Shown piece after piece: positions 1-6,819 of a stretch of DNA of 19,391 bases; positions within the stretch are counted from its first letter, which is position 1, and every line of letters begins with the position of its first letter. The notes under the pieces were generated by a model that had not been told where the DNA came from, ran no database searches, and was given only the letters and a program-made list of their open reading frames with translations. The translations under genes and the position numbers were made by a program. Source of the DNA: Elusimicrobiota bacterium (GTDB lineage Bacteria; Elusimicrobiota; Elusimicrobia; F11); NCBI GenBank assembly GCA_022709485.1, contig JAKLIS010000002.1:1-19391 (forward strand). Reading direction: 5' to 3'.

Positions 1-2847
1 GGTATTTAAGACATACATAAAAAATCCGGGGAAGAATTCGGGATTCAACCAGTGGTTATTTCCTGAGTTGAGTTGACTGGTTAATTCCTGTCTTAAGGAA
101 AAAATGAAAATTGCTGTAAGATATTCTGGGGTTTTGTCCGGCTCGGCGCGGGCGAGGGCCTCAATGACAGAGCGTGAGCCGATATTAAAAATTAAATCCG
201 TTGGATATTTTAAGCGCCTGAACTTTCGAGCCAGAAGAACTAAATTTGTGTCACTCGATTCGAAAAAATTAAAACTGGAATGGAGCGACGTTTGGCCGCC
301 CATTTCTTCAAAGACGAGCCCTGTGGGTTTTTTACTTTCTGTAACGAAAAATTCCAGGACGTGTGTCAACCGGGCAAGGCCCCATTGGCCATGCCTTTCC
401 CCGTGCATCATGAGGAGCCGGCCCCGGTAATGCCTAAGACTAAAAACGCCTTCATAGTCGTCGGAGTTTACCCCTTTGAATTCCCAAATTGTTTTTTCTT
501 CATCAGGCTTGAGAACCCCCCTTTTTTTGAAGGATTCCCATCGTTCGACTTCCACTTTGAGAATTTCCACGCCGATCTTTAGAGCCAGCGGAGGAATTTC
601 ATCAAGATCTTTGGGGTCATACGGTCCCCATACAACTGCCCCAAACAAGGGTTGGGTGATATCAATCGGAAGACTGTCGCGATGGGTATTTACTATCAAA
701 AAAATTCTGGCGAGGTCGGAGTTCTTCAAGCGGGTTTTAACTGACATTTTTCTTAAATATTGAATCGCCTCATTCCGGGAAACCTTAAAAAATTTGGCTT
801 TGATAAATGACAAACTGGCCACCCATGCCCCATAGATTCCGGTCACCATCCAGAATCCAGGAGAATGCCCCGCGAGGTGTGCGGCCAGAAAAGTTAGTCC
901 AGTGGGAAGGAAAGAGGTCAGGCCGGGGGAATTCAAAACAGTTAACTTCCAGTCGTCTGAAATTGAAATTTTAAAGGCGGGTTCGAGGCCTGTAACGAAA
1001 ATTAGCCCTTTTTTGGCCAGGTCAACGGAGATGCGTTTAACACGCAGAGATCTTTGATACCACCGCTCAACCAACGGAAGAAAGTCCGCTTTTTTAAATA
1101 AAAGCCGGGCCCCTGTAAAAAGAATTCCAGTCCGCCGATTGCCTTCCGAAAAGGCTTCAATGGATAAAAATAATTTCTGCCCCTCAAAAAGTTTATCGAG
1201 CGGTGTTTTTTCTTGAGTGAATACGCTTAAGAAAGAGGAACCGGCCTTTGTTTCAACTTGAGTGATGCGGGGAACAAAGCTGATGACAGCCATTCCTTTT
1301 TTTCGGGCTAATTTTTCAATTCCTTTGGCGTGAAAGCCGCCTGTAACCAAAACAGCCGTCTGGGCTTTTTCACGCGTTATGGCTTCGAACAGATTTTGCG
1401 CCATCAAGGCGTCTCGCGCTTCGGCTTCCAGGTAAAAGGATTCGAAAGAAGATAAATCAAAGAAGTTCCCGGTTCCCCGTTCCCTGTTCCCGGCCTCATT
1501 TTTTTCATCTTTCCCGGGACCTGGGAACCGGGAACGGGGAACCACGTTTTTGTATTCCTCCCATTCCTCTCTCGTCAGAGCAAAGTCGATTAGTTTTCCA
1601 ATAAGATAGAGCTGCCGAGAATTTTGGATAAGATCTTTTTCTGCATTCGTTTTCGCGTGAGACAAATAGATATATTTCTCCAAGGCTTGGAGTTCGGTTA
1701 AAAGCGCCTCTGCGTTTATACTCTCGGCCAAAAGGACATACCGAATAAAATTCTCCATGGCAGGAAATCGCCTCAAAGGGACTTCGGCTCTCTGGCAAAT
1801 CGATTGAAGATAGCCGTAGAACTCTGAATGACTTATTCTCCCCGCTTTAAAAGCGGCGCTTATCTCCATTACTGACTTTACTTGCCCAGCGTTTAATTTG
1901 GGCAATAGTTCCTTGAGAAGTCGGGATCTTTCTCTTTCGACTTCAGTCACATTCAGGTCTTTTTCAACTCTGTACGCTTCCAGAAAATCGGAAAGGACCA
2001 TTGAGATGGGCTTTTTTTGAGAGAGAAGTTCGGCATATTCACCAAAAGAGAGATCTCCATTCCGAAAATCTTCAATTTGACGATCAAATTTTTGAAGGTC
2101 AAATGAAAATACAATTGCCTTTTGATTAGCCAGATTCATGAGGTGAGATTTAAGCCAGTTTTTCGCGGAAGAGGTTGATTTCGTCGCTTTTCGGTAAGCC
2201 TCAATATTGGCGTGGTAATGGTGTTTGTCGTCGACACCGATAAGCGGGGGAAATTGAGAGTTATGAAGCGCCGCATGGATGGGACCCGTGATTTTATTTT
2301 CCTTCAGAAGATAGTCGGCCACCTCTTTGACGGCAAGGGAATCCGGAAATTCACGGAAGGGAGAGAAATCAAGCGGTTCAAAGGCCCCTTCCAAAGCGAT
2401 GAGATCAACCTTTTTATTTCGGGCCAATTTCTTCAGAGCCCCTTCAATATTGGCTTGAGCTTCCTGATTCAGGTGAATGTCTTGTATATGGATGAGGACT
2501 TTCTGATGAGAATCGGAATTATTTCTATTGCGAACTGTCCCGTTCTCATAGGGAAGGCAGGCCAATATTTCTTCAAAAGGGGAAGGCTTTTTGAGTAAAG
2601 AATGGGATTTTTGAATTGATTGAGATAAAGGATGTGTTTTATTGAAAAATGGCGACTCGGTTGATAATGGGCTCGAGTGGGTAGACGCAAAATGGTACCC
2701 TAGATTTCGGGCTGGGGAGACATTTAGTGAGCGGTTTCTATTCGCCCAAATTTGGTTGTCTTGGGAGTAGGCGCCCAGACATTGGGTGGCCAGGACTGTT
2801 GCGCATAGAAAGCTGCAGGTAATTTTCGTAAGGATTATTTTCGGCAA
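1..2847 (-). CDS. Large exported protein with TraB/ChaN-like N-terminal part; C-terminus beyond the left edge
   Basis: Reading the minus strand by hand from 2847 to 1 gives 949 codons with no stop; the 3' end lies outside the window. The start is a TTG at 2847-2845, preceded by AGAGGGA at 2860-2854 (6-base spacing). An in-frame TAA at 2862-2860 rules out any earlier start. Residues 1-28 look like a signal peptide (basic MPKIILTK, then a hydrophobic core). Residues 117-131 (VLIHIQDIHLNQEAQ), E153-G154, GVDDKHH at 204-210 and GGFH at 503-506 resemble the beta-strand/metal-site pattern of the TraB/GumN/ChaN/EreA (Tiki) superfamily. A hydrophobic stretch at about 640-690 may be one or two membrane segments. 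The rest (about 700-949) is a region I do not recognise, containing LLMMHGERHGQWG. Several ATG codons stay in frame along its length (2139, 1869, 1404, 303), which supports an intact gene. The open frame is secure; the family is tentative and the function unknown. Confidence 0.82.
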   Translation of the reverse strand, partial: MPKIILTKITCSFLCATVLATQCLGAYSQDNQIWANRNRSLNVSPARNLGYHFASTHSSPLSTESPFFNKTHPLSQSIQKSHSLLKKPSPFEEILACLPYENGTVRNRNNSDSHQKVLIHIQDIHLNQEAQANIEGALKKLARNKKVDLIALEGAFEPLDFSPFREFPDSLAVKEVADYLLKENKITGPIHAALHNSQFPPLIGVDDKHHYHANIEAYRKATKSTSSAKNWLKSHLMNLANQKAIVFSFDLQKFDRQIEDFRNGDLSFGEYAELLSQKKPISMVLSDFLEAYRVEKDLNVTEVERERSRLLKELLPKLNAGQVKSVMEISAAFKAGRISHSEFYGYLQSICQRAEVPLRRFPAMENFIRYVLLAESINAEALLTELQALEKYIYLSHAKTNAEKDLIQNSRQLYLIGKLIDFALTREEWEEYKNVVPRSRFPGPGKDEKNEAGNRERGTGNFFDLSSFESFYLEAEARDALMAQNLFEAITREKAQTAVLVTGGFHAKGIEKLARKKGMAVISFVPRITQVETKAGSSFLSVFTQEKTPLDKLFEGQKLFLSIEAFSEGNRRTGILFTGARLLFKKADFLPLVERWYQRSLRVKRISVDLAKKGLIFVTGLEPAFKISISDDWKLTVLNSPGLTSFLPTGLTFLAAHLAGHSPGFWMVTGIYGAWVASLSFIKAKFFKVSRNEAIQYLRKMSVKTRLKNSDLARIFLIVNTHRDSLPIDITQPLFGAVVWGPYDPKDLDEIPPLALKIGVEILKVEVERWESFKKRGVLKPDEEKTIWEFKGVNSDDYEGVFSLRHYRGRLLMMHGERHGQWGLARLTHVLEFFVTESKKPTGLVFEEMGGQTSLHSSFNFFESSDTNLVLLARKFRRLKYPTDLIFNIGSRSVIEALARAEPDKTPEYLTAIFIFSLRQELTSQLNSGNNHWLNPEFFPGFFMYVLNT
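1465..1543. repeat. GTTCCC-rich inverted repeat inside the coding frame
   Basis: The left arm (about 1471-1493) and right arm (about 1513-1543) are near-complementary runs of GTTCCC/GGGAAC units. They share GGTTCCCCGTTCCC as a perfect stem core and flank a short A/T-rich centre. The element is translated in the large minus-strand gene as a Pro/Arg/Gly/Asn-rich insert (about residues 435-461), between two helical-looking segments. It looks like a palindromic repeat that inserted without breaking the frame. Confidence 0.7.
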
Positions 2848-2891
2848 AGAAGGTCCCTCTTAACTTATAAAGTGATCTTACAAGGGGGGAA

Positions 2892-2906
2892 TTAAGAAGT
2901 TCTTAA
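2892..2906. promoter_or_regulatory. Short perfect palindrome between divergent genes (possible operator)
   Basis: TTAAGAA-G-TTCTTAA is a perfect 7+7 palindrome in the AT-rich gap between the large minus-strand gene (start 2847) and the plus-strand rluD-type gene (start 2999). Its position fits an operator, but it lacks the central CG usual for LacI-family operators. No clear -35/-10 pair could be assigned for either gene. The regulatory role is inferred from position alone. Confidence 0.2.
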
Positions 2907-2939
2907 GGTCAAGTAACCAATTTGTAAAGAAGGGAAGTA

Positions 2940-2975
2940 GGGTCAAGTCGCCCGCCGCGGCGGGCGACTTGACCC
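2940..2975. repeat. Perfect 36-bp REP-like palindrome (GGGTCAAGTCGC core)
   Basis: Positions 2940-2957 are the exact reverse complement of 2958-2975. Each outer 12 bases are GGGTCAAGTCGC, the same core as the repeats bounding the RAYT unit at 5594-6819; the inner bases are a GC-only CCGCCG/CGGCGG centre. It ends 23 bases before the start codon of the downstream pseudouridine synthase, so in mRNA it could form a hairpin in the leader. It looks like a trans copy of the RAYT-associated repeat. Confidence 0.85.
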
Positions 2976-2998
2976 CTCGGCCCTCGAAGGTGGAGAGA

Positions 2999-3931
2999 AT
3001 GAACAAAGAAACGTGGGTAGTTGAAGAAGAAGCCGTGTCGGGGGTTCGATTGGACGTCTACTTGGCGTCGCGGTTTGACACCTGGTCTCGGACGCGGCTT
3101 CAGAAATTAATTGAAGATCAATTGGTTTGGGTGGATGGAAAACCGGCATTTTCAAACAAATTAAAATTGACCTCTGGCCAAACCATTCAAATAACTTGGC
3201 CGGAAGACAAGATCCCGAGGCTTCAAAAATCAAATATGCCACTGCCCCCGGTTTTGTTTGAAGATTCCTCTCTCATCGTTTTGAATAAACCGGCCGGCAT
3301 GGTGGTTCATCCGGCGGCCGGACATTTTGATGGAAATACGTTGGTCGAAATCGTGGCTCCCCGGCTTCTGAAAGGGCCGTGGCCGGAAGACATCCGGCGG
3401 GGTTTGGTCCATCGTCTAGACAGAGACACGAGCGGCGCCATTATCTTTGCCAAAACCCCGGAGATGCAGACCAAAATCTCAAAGCAATTTTCCCTCCGTC
3501 AGGTTAAAAAAACCTATCTTGCTTTGGTGAGCGGAAAAATGGAATCCAAAGAAGGGACCTTGGAGTGCCGAATCGCTCGCCACCCCGGAAAGCGCCAGCG
3601 TTTCGCGGTATCCAGCGACGGCCGCTGGGCGTTTACAAAATTTGATTTAAAAGAATCATTCGGAAAGTGGGCGGCCCTTGTTGAACTGCGTCCCTTGACT
3701 GGAAGGACTCATCAGCTCCGCGTTCAGATGGCCGCCATCAAACATCCCATTTTGGGGGACCATATCTATGGGGAAAAAAACAATCCCTTCTCTTTTATTC
3801 ATAGACAAATGCTGCATGCGTTCCATATTGAATTTAAACATCCCAAAACGGATAAAATGATGTCTCTTTCCGCTCCCTTGCCCGAAGATTTTCAGGATGC
3901 TTTAAAATTAATACGATTGAACCCATGTTAG
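2999..3931 (+). CDS. rluD: RluA/RluD-family pseudouridine synthase
   Basis: This enzyme isomerises uridine to pseudouridine in RNA, most likely 23S rRNA. The 310-residue protein has an N-terminal S4 RNA-binding domain (about 14-70, with RLDVYLASRF and SRTRLQKLIEDQ). The catalytic domain follows, with NKPAGMVVHP at 96-105, HRLDRDTSG at 138-146 (D141 is the family's catalytic Asp), RTHQLRVQ at 236-243 and HPILGDHIYG at 249-258. Length and domain order are typical of the family. The start is ATG 2999, with AAGGTGG about 8 bases upstream; an in-frame TTG at 2969 lies inside the upstream palindrome and is unlikely. It overlaps the guanylate kinase gene by 7 bases and heads a three-gene operon. Assignment to RluD rather than another RluA/RluD-type enzyme is by resemblance only. 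Confidence 0.93.
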   Translation: MNKETWVVEEEAVSGVRLDVYLASRFDTWSRTRLQKLIEDQLVWVDGKPAFSNKLKLTSGQTIQITWPEDKIPRLQKSNMPLPPVLFEDSSLIVLNKPAGMVVHPAAGHFDGNTLVEIVAPRLLKGPWPEDIRRGLVHRLDRDTSGAIIFAKTPEMQTKISKQFSLRQVKKTYLALVSGKMESKEGTLECRIARHPGKRQRFAVSSDGRWAFTKFDLKESFGKWAALVELRPLTGRTHQLRVQMAAIKHPILGDHIYGEKNNPFSFIHRQMLHAFHIEFKHPKTDKMMSLSAPLPEDFQDALKLIRLNPC

Positions 3932-4560
3932 ACACCTCGTCCACCCCCAAGAAAATGCTGACAAAAGGGCTTCCCGTGGTCATATCAGCTCCGTCCGGGG
4001 CAGGGAAATCAACCGTGGCCTCCCAGGTGGTTCAAAAATATCCTCATAAAATATTATCTATCTCTTGCACCACACGGACCCCTCGGGGAGAGGAAAAAGA
4101 AGGAAAGGACTACTATTTCATCTCTGACAGCGATTTCCAATCAAAGATTAAAACGGGGGATTTTCTTGAATGGGCCGAAGTTCACGGCAAATATTATGGG
4201 ACACCCCGAAAATATCTAGAAGAAAACCTGGAAAAAGGCGTGGATGTGCTCATGGTAATTGATGTTCAAGGCGCGCTTTCTGTTAAGCGGTTTTTTCCTC
4301 AAGGGGTCTATATATTTCTTGTTCCACCCTCGTGGGACGCATTGGAAAATCGGCTCAAAGCCCGGGCCTCGGATGACGCCGGGGCTGTGAAACGTCGATT
4401 GGCCAATGCCCGAAAAGAACTTTCATATTTATCTCATTACGATTATTTGGTTGTTAACGACAATTTAGATAAAGCAGTCGAAGACGTGGGGGCGATTTTG
4501 AGAGCCGAACACGCGCGGCTTTCCCATATCGACAAAAACAAAATTAAAATATTGGAATGA
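3925..4560 (+). CDS. gmk: Guanylate kinase
   Basis: It phosphorylates GMP to GDP with ATP in purine nucleotide metabolism, in the cytoplasm. The 211-residue protein has the P-loop SAPSGAGKST at 21-30, the guanylate-kinase signature SCTTRTPRGEEKEGKDYYF at about 47-65 (GMP-binding loop), and the downstream EWAEVHGKYYGTP segment. ATG 3925 overlaps the pseudouridine synthase stop by 7 bases. A second ATG at 3955 would trim the 10-residue polar leader and is also possible. It overlaps the regulator gene by 4 bases (ATGA), which suggests translational coupling. The common gmk partner rpoZ is not next to it. Confidence 0.96.
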   Translation: MLDTSSTPKKMLTKGLPVVISAPSGAGKSTVASQVVQKYPHKILSISCTTRTPRGEEKEGKDYYFISDSDFQSKIKTGDFLEWAEVHGKYYGTPRKYLEENLEKGVDVLMVIDVQGALSVKRFFPQGVYIFLVPPSWDALENRLKARASDDAGAVKRRLANARKELSYLSHYDYLVVNDNLDKAVEDVGAILRAEHARLSHIDKNKIKILE

Positions 4561-5618
4561 ATATGCGACAACCTTCTGTGGGATCCAGAAAACGAGTTCG
4601 GATGAGGGATGTGGCTCAGCGGTGCGGGGTTTCGATCTCGACGGTGTCATTGGTTTTATCCGGCGACGCGCGGATCCCGGAAGACACCACTCGCAAAGTT
4701 CTTCAAACGGTCAAAGCCATGGAGTATCGGCCGAGCGTGATTGCCCGAAGCCTTGCCCGCCGAATATCTCGAACCATCGGCGTCATCCTCCCCGAATTTG
4801 CCTTTAATAAAAACCAATCTTTTTATTACCAAGCGTTGAAAGGGATTCACAGCGAAACCCAGCCCGCGGGATTTAAGATGGTGGTGGAAGCCACCACGAA
4901 AGGGTTTATCGAGCGGCGTTTTTATTTAAGGCTTCTTAAGGAGCAAAGCGCCGACGCCATTATTTTTTTGACCCCCAGCTTGAATGATCTTTTCTTGAGC
5001 GAAATGGGTAAAGAGAATTATCCTTTTGTTTTGGTGGGCGGAACGGTCCAAGACGCTGACCTGCCTTCTGCAAAGGGGGACGATTTTGCCGGGGGTTTTA
5101 TGGCCACTGAACACCTGATTAAGCAGGGGCACCGAGCCATCGGCCATATCTCGGGCTTTTCCAACTATTACATCGGAGCTGATCGGAAGAGAGGGTATGA
5201 AGAAGCCATGAAAAAAGCCGGCTTGCCCATCGGGCCCGATTGGATTCAAGAAGGCGATTTTGACGTGGATGTGAGCGCCAAGGCCGCTGAACGGCTTGTC
5301 CAGTCCGGGGTCACGGCCATTTTTGCGGGAAGCGATATGATGGCCTATGGAGCGCTCAAGGCTCTTCATGACCTTCAAAAACGGGTTCCCGAAGATATTT
5401 CTCTTGTGGGGATGGACGACCTCGAATTCTCGGCGAATTCACGCCCCGCTTTGACCACGGTGCGGTATGATATTGAAAAGATTTCAGCTCTCGCGGCCAA
5501 TTTCGTCATTAAACAGATTCAGAGCCCCATTATTCCGAAATCTCTCCTCAAAGATGTTCCCGCTCCGGAATTGATTGTCCGCCAAACCACCGCAAGAAGG
5601 GGTCAAGTCGCTACATGA
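4557..5618 (+). CDS. LacI-family transcriptional regulator (C-terminus encoded by a repeat)
   Basis: This is a 353-residue DNA-binding regulator. The helix-turn-helix lies at about 17-36 (MRDVAQRCGVSISTVSLVL). The hinge at 58-70 (YRPSVIARSLARR) is followed by a periplasmic-binding-protein-like effector domain (TIGVILPE onward, with the late segments VPEDISLVGMDD and SRPALTTVRYD). The ATG overlaps the gmk stop as ATGA; a second ATG six bases on (4563) is equally plausible. The last seven residues (RRGQVAT) and the stop codon are read from the left repeat of the RAYT unit, so the native C-terminus was probably replaced. The expected end is near VRQTTA, so function may be intact. The effector and target genes cannot be told from the sequence. 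Confidence 0.94.
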   Translation: MNMRQPSVGSRKRVRMRDVAQRCGVSISTVSLVLSGDARIPEDTTRKVLQTVKAMEYRPSVIARSLARRISRTIGVILPEFAFNKNQSFYYQALKGIHSETQPAGFKMVVEATTKGFIERRFYLRLLKEQSADAIIFLTPSLNDLFLSEMGKENYPFVLVGGTVQDADLPSAKGDDFAGGFMATEHLIKQGHRAIGHISGFSNYYIGADRKRGYEEAMKKAGLPIGPDWIQEGDFDVDVSAKAAERLVQSGVTAIFAGSDMMAYGALKALHDLQKRVPEDISLVGMDDLEFSANSRPALTTVRYDIEKISALAANFVIKQIQSPIIPKSLLKDVPAPELIVRQTTARRGQVAT

Positions 5619-5666
5619 CTCATTTTTGTTCCAAAAATGAGTCATGTAGCGACTTGACCCCTTCTT
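5594..5666. repeat. REP-like hairpin with perfect 35-bp stem and 3-base loop
   Basis: Left arm 5594-5628 and right arm 5632-5666 are perfectly complementary, separated by TTC at 5629-5631. The core is GGGGTCAAGTCGCTACATGA. The hairpin overlaps the last codons of the LacI-type gene and lies just downstream of its stop, so the RNA form could also act as a transcription barrier or mRNA 3'-end stabiliser, although there is no U-run typical of an intrinsic terminator. Confidence 0.92.
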
Positions 5667-5673
5667 CCCCTGC

Positions 5674-5695
5674 TAGCGACTTGACCCCTTCTTCC
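5674..5695. repeat. Partial third copy of the REP-like repeat
   Basis: TAGCGACTTGACCCCTTCTT followed by CC repeats positions 5647-5668 exactly, 27 bases downstream and in the same orientation. It lacks the ATGAGTCATG inner half, so it cannot form the long hairpin alone but could pair with the left arm at 5594. Confidence 0.85.
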
Positions 5696-5802
5696 GTGAT
5701 TTGATAGCCTTTTTCCGTCGAGAAACTCGATTCCGATTCCCTCCATTCTGTCACAAAACCCCTTCTTTCTTTTCCCTCCTATTTTTGTCTCGGAGGTGAT
5801 CT

Positions 5803-6810
5803 ATGTCCCGGCCGTTGCGAATGGAGTATCCAAACGCTTTTTATCATGTCATGAACAGAGGCCTCAATAAATGTCCCATTTTTATTGATGAATATGACCG
5901 TCGCTTACTTCAAAGGACCATTGGCGAAGCGGTGAGTCAGTGGAACATAAAAATCCATGCTTTTTCTCTGATGGCAAACCATTACCACCTTTTGGTCGAA
6001 ACGCCCTTGGCCAACATCAGTCGAGCGATGCGCCATATTGATGGGATTTACACACAGAGGTTCAACCGGGTTCATCGCCGCGACGGCCCTCTTTTTCGCG
6101 GCCGATTTAAATCGATTTTGATCCAAAAGGAAACATATTTTCTCGAATTGATCCGTTACATCCACCTCAACGGAGTGAAGGCCCATGTCGCGCAATCTCC
6201 CGAATTAGATTTGTATTCAAGCCATTACGATTACCTTCATCCTGAAAAAGCGGCCCCGTGGCTGGTCCAGTCAATGACTCTTTCTTATTTCATTTCCTCT
6301 CCAAACCCCCGAGACGAACTTCATCGCTTTGTCTTAAGGGGAATTCCCGACAGCCTGGACAAAATTCTTTCAAATAAAATATGGCCGCCCATTTTGGGGG
6401 AAAAGTCGTTTATTTTGGGAATAAAAGATGAACATCTGACAAACCAACAGAAAAATCCGGAATTACCTCAGAAAAACCATCTTTTGAAGATTCGGAAATT
6501 AAAACCGGAGGAAGTGATTAGCTCCATTTTCGAAGTCTATAATTCGAAGCGAGGCCTAACGAGTGAAGCAAACCTTGTTCGTGAAACGCGATGGGTTAAA
6601 ATTTTCTTCCTTAGACGTTATTCTTCGATGACATTTGCGACGATTGGGAATCTTTTGGGGGGGTTGTCTTATAAATCGGTCCAAGGCTTTTTTAATCGAT
6701 ATGACTTTTCAAATTCTCCTTCATTTTCGATAGTAAAGAAAAACATTAATGAAAAATGGAAGGGGGCGGAGAACCCGCCGGCTAAAAAAATGAGTCATGT
6801 AGCGACTTGA
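5803..6810 (+). CDS. REP-associated tyrosine transposase (RAYT) with DnaA-like C-terminal domain
   Basis: This is a 335-residue Y1/HUH single-strand transposase of the TnpA-REP type. The N-terminus MSRPLRMEYPNAFYHVMNRG is typical of the family. The metal-binding HUH motif is H60-Y61-H62 in MANHYHLLVETP, the fold signature GPLFRGRFK lies at 95-103, and the probable nucleophile is Y119 in RYIHLNGVKA. Residues about 235-300 (helices ending in MTFATIGNLLGGLSYKSVQGFFNR) resemble the DnaA domain IV helix-turn-helix, presumably a DNA-recognition module. The start is supported by a strong GGAGGTGAT six bases before ATG 5803. The last residues (KMSHVAT) and the stop are encoded by the right-hand repeat. 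All catalytic residues are present, so it looks intact. Confidence 0.92.
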   Translation: MSRPLRMEYPNAFYHVMNRGLNKCPIFIDEYDRRLLQRTIGEAVSQWNIKIHAFSLMANHYHLLVETPLANISRAMRHIDGIYTQRFNRVHRRDGPLFRGRFKSILIQKETYFLELIRYIHLNGVKAHVAQSPELDLYSSHYDYLHPEKAAPWLVQSMTLSYFISSPNPRDELHRFVLRGIPDSLDKILSNKIWPPILGEKSFILGIKDEHLTNQQKNPELPQKNHLLKIRKLKPEEVISSIFEVYNSKRGLTSEANLVRETRWVKIFFLRRYSSMTFATIGNLLGGLSYKSVQGFFNRYDFSNSPSFSIVKKNINEKWKGAENPPAKKMSHVAT

Positions 6811-6819
6811 CCCCTTCTT
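6786..6819. repeat. Right-hand REP-like repeat of the RAYT unit
   Basis: It is identical to 5633-5666 and the exact reverse complement of 5594-5627. It encodes the last codons and stop of the RAYT and reaches into the PFK stop codon (TAA at 6820-6818, minus strand). The transposase and PFK genes therefore converge with their ends overlapping inside the repeat. Confidence 0.92.

Larger units (their letters stand above)
5594..6819. mobile_element. RAYT unit bounded by perfect 34-bp inverted repeats
   Basis: Positions 5594-5627 and 6786-6819 are exact reverse complements (34 bp), each starting AAGAAGGGGTCAAG from its outer end. Between them lie a second inverted copy (5632-5666), a partial third copy (5674-5695) and one gene for a Y1/HUH transposase. 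The unit sits exactly between two convergent genes: it replaces the end of the LacI-type gene on the left and abuts the PFK stop codon on the right. I see no target-site duplication, as expected for single-strand HUH transposition. The extent is inferred from the repeats. Confidence 0.75.

Noticed and set aside
104..763. Three overlapping plus-strand open frames of 95-108 codons at the left edge
   Set aside because: They lie opposite the 949-codon minus-strand frame, overlap each other in different frames and show no domain or ribosome binding site. They are shadows.
1002..1798. Minus-strand frames at 1002-1187 and 1505-1798 that could suggest a broken pseudogene
   Set aside because: They are in other frames than the long minus-strand gene, which I read without stops through the same region, so no frameshift needs to be assumed.
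2212..2598. Plus-strand 128-codon frame
   Set aside because: It is antisense to the conserved-looking IQDIHLN region of the large gene, with no recognisable motif or ribosome binding site.
2969..2998. TTG 2969 as the start of the pseudouridine synthase
   Set aside because: It lies inside the 36-bp palindrome and would add ten unrelated residues. ATG 2999 has a better-placed AAGGTGG.
5594..5695. CRISPR-like array because of three closely spaced repeat copies
   Set aside because: The copies are inverted or partial, the spacing is irregular, there are no unique spacers and no cas genes. They belong to a RAYT/REP element.
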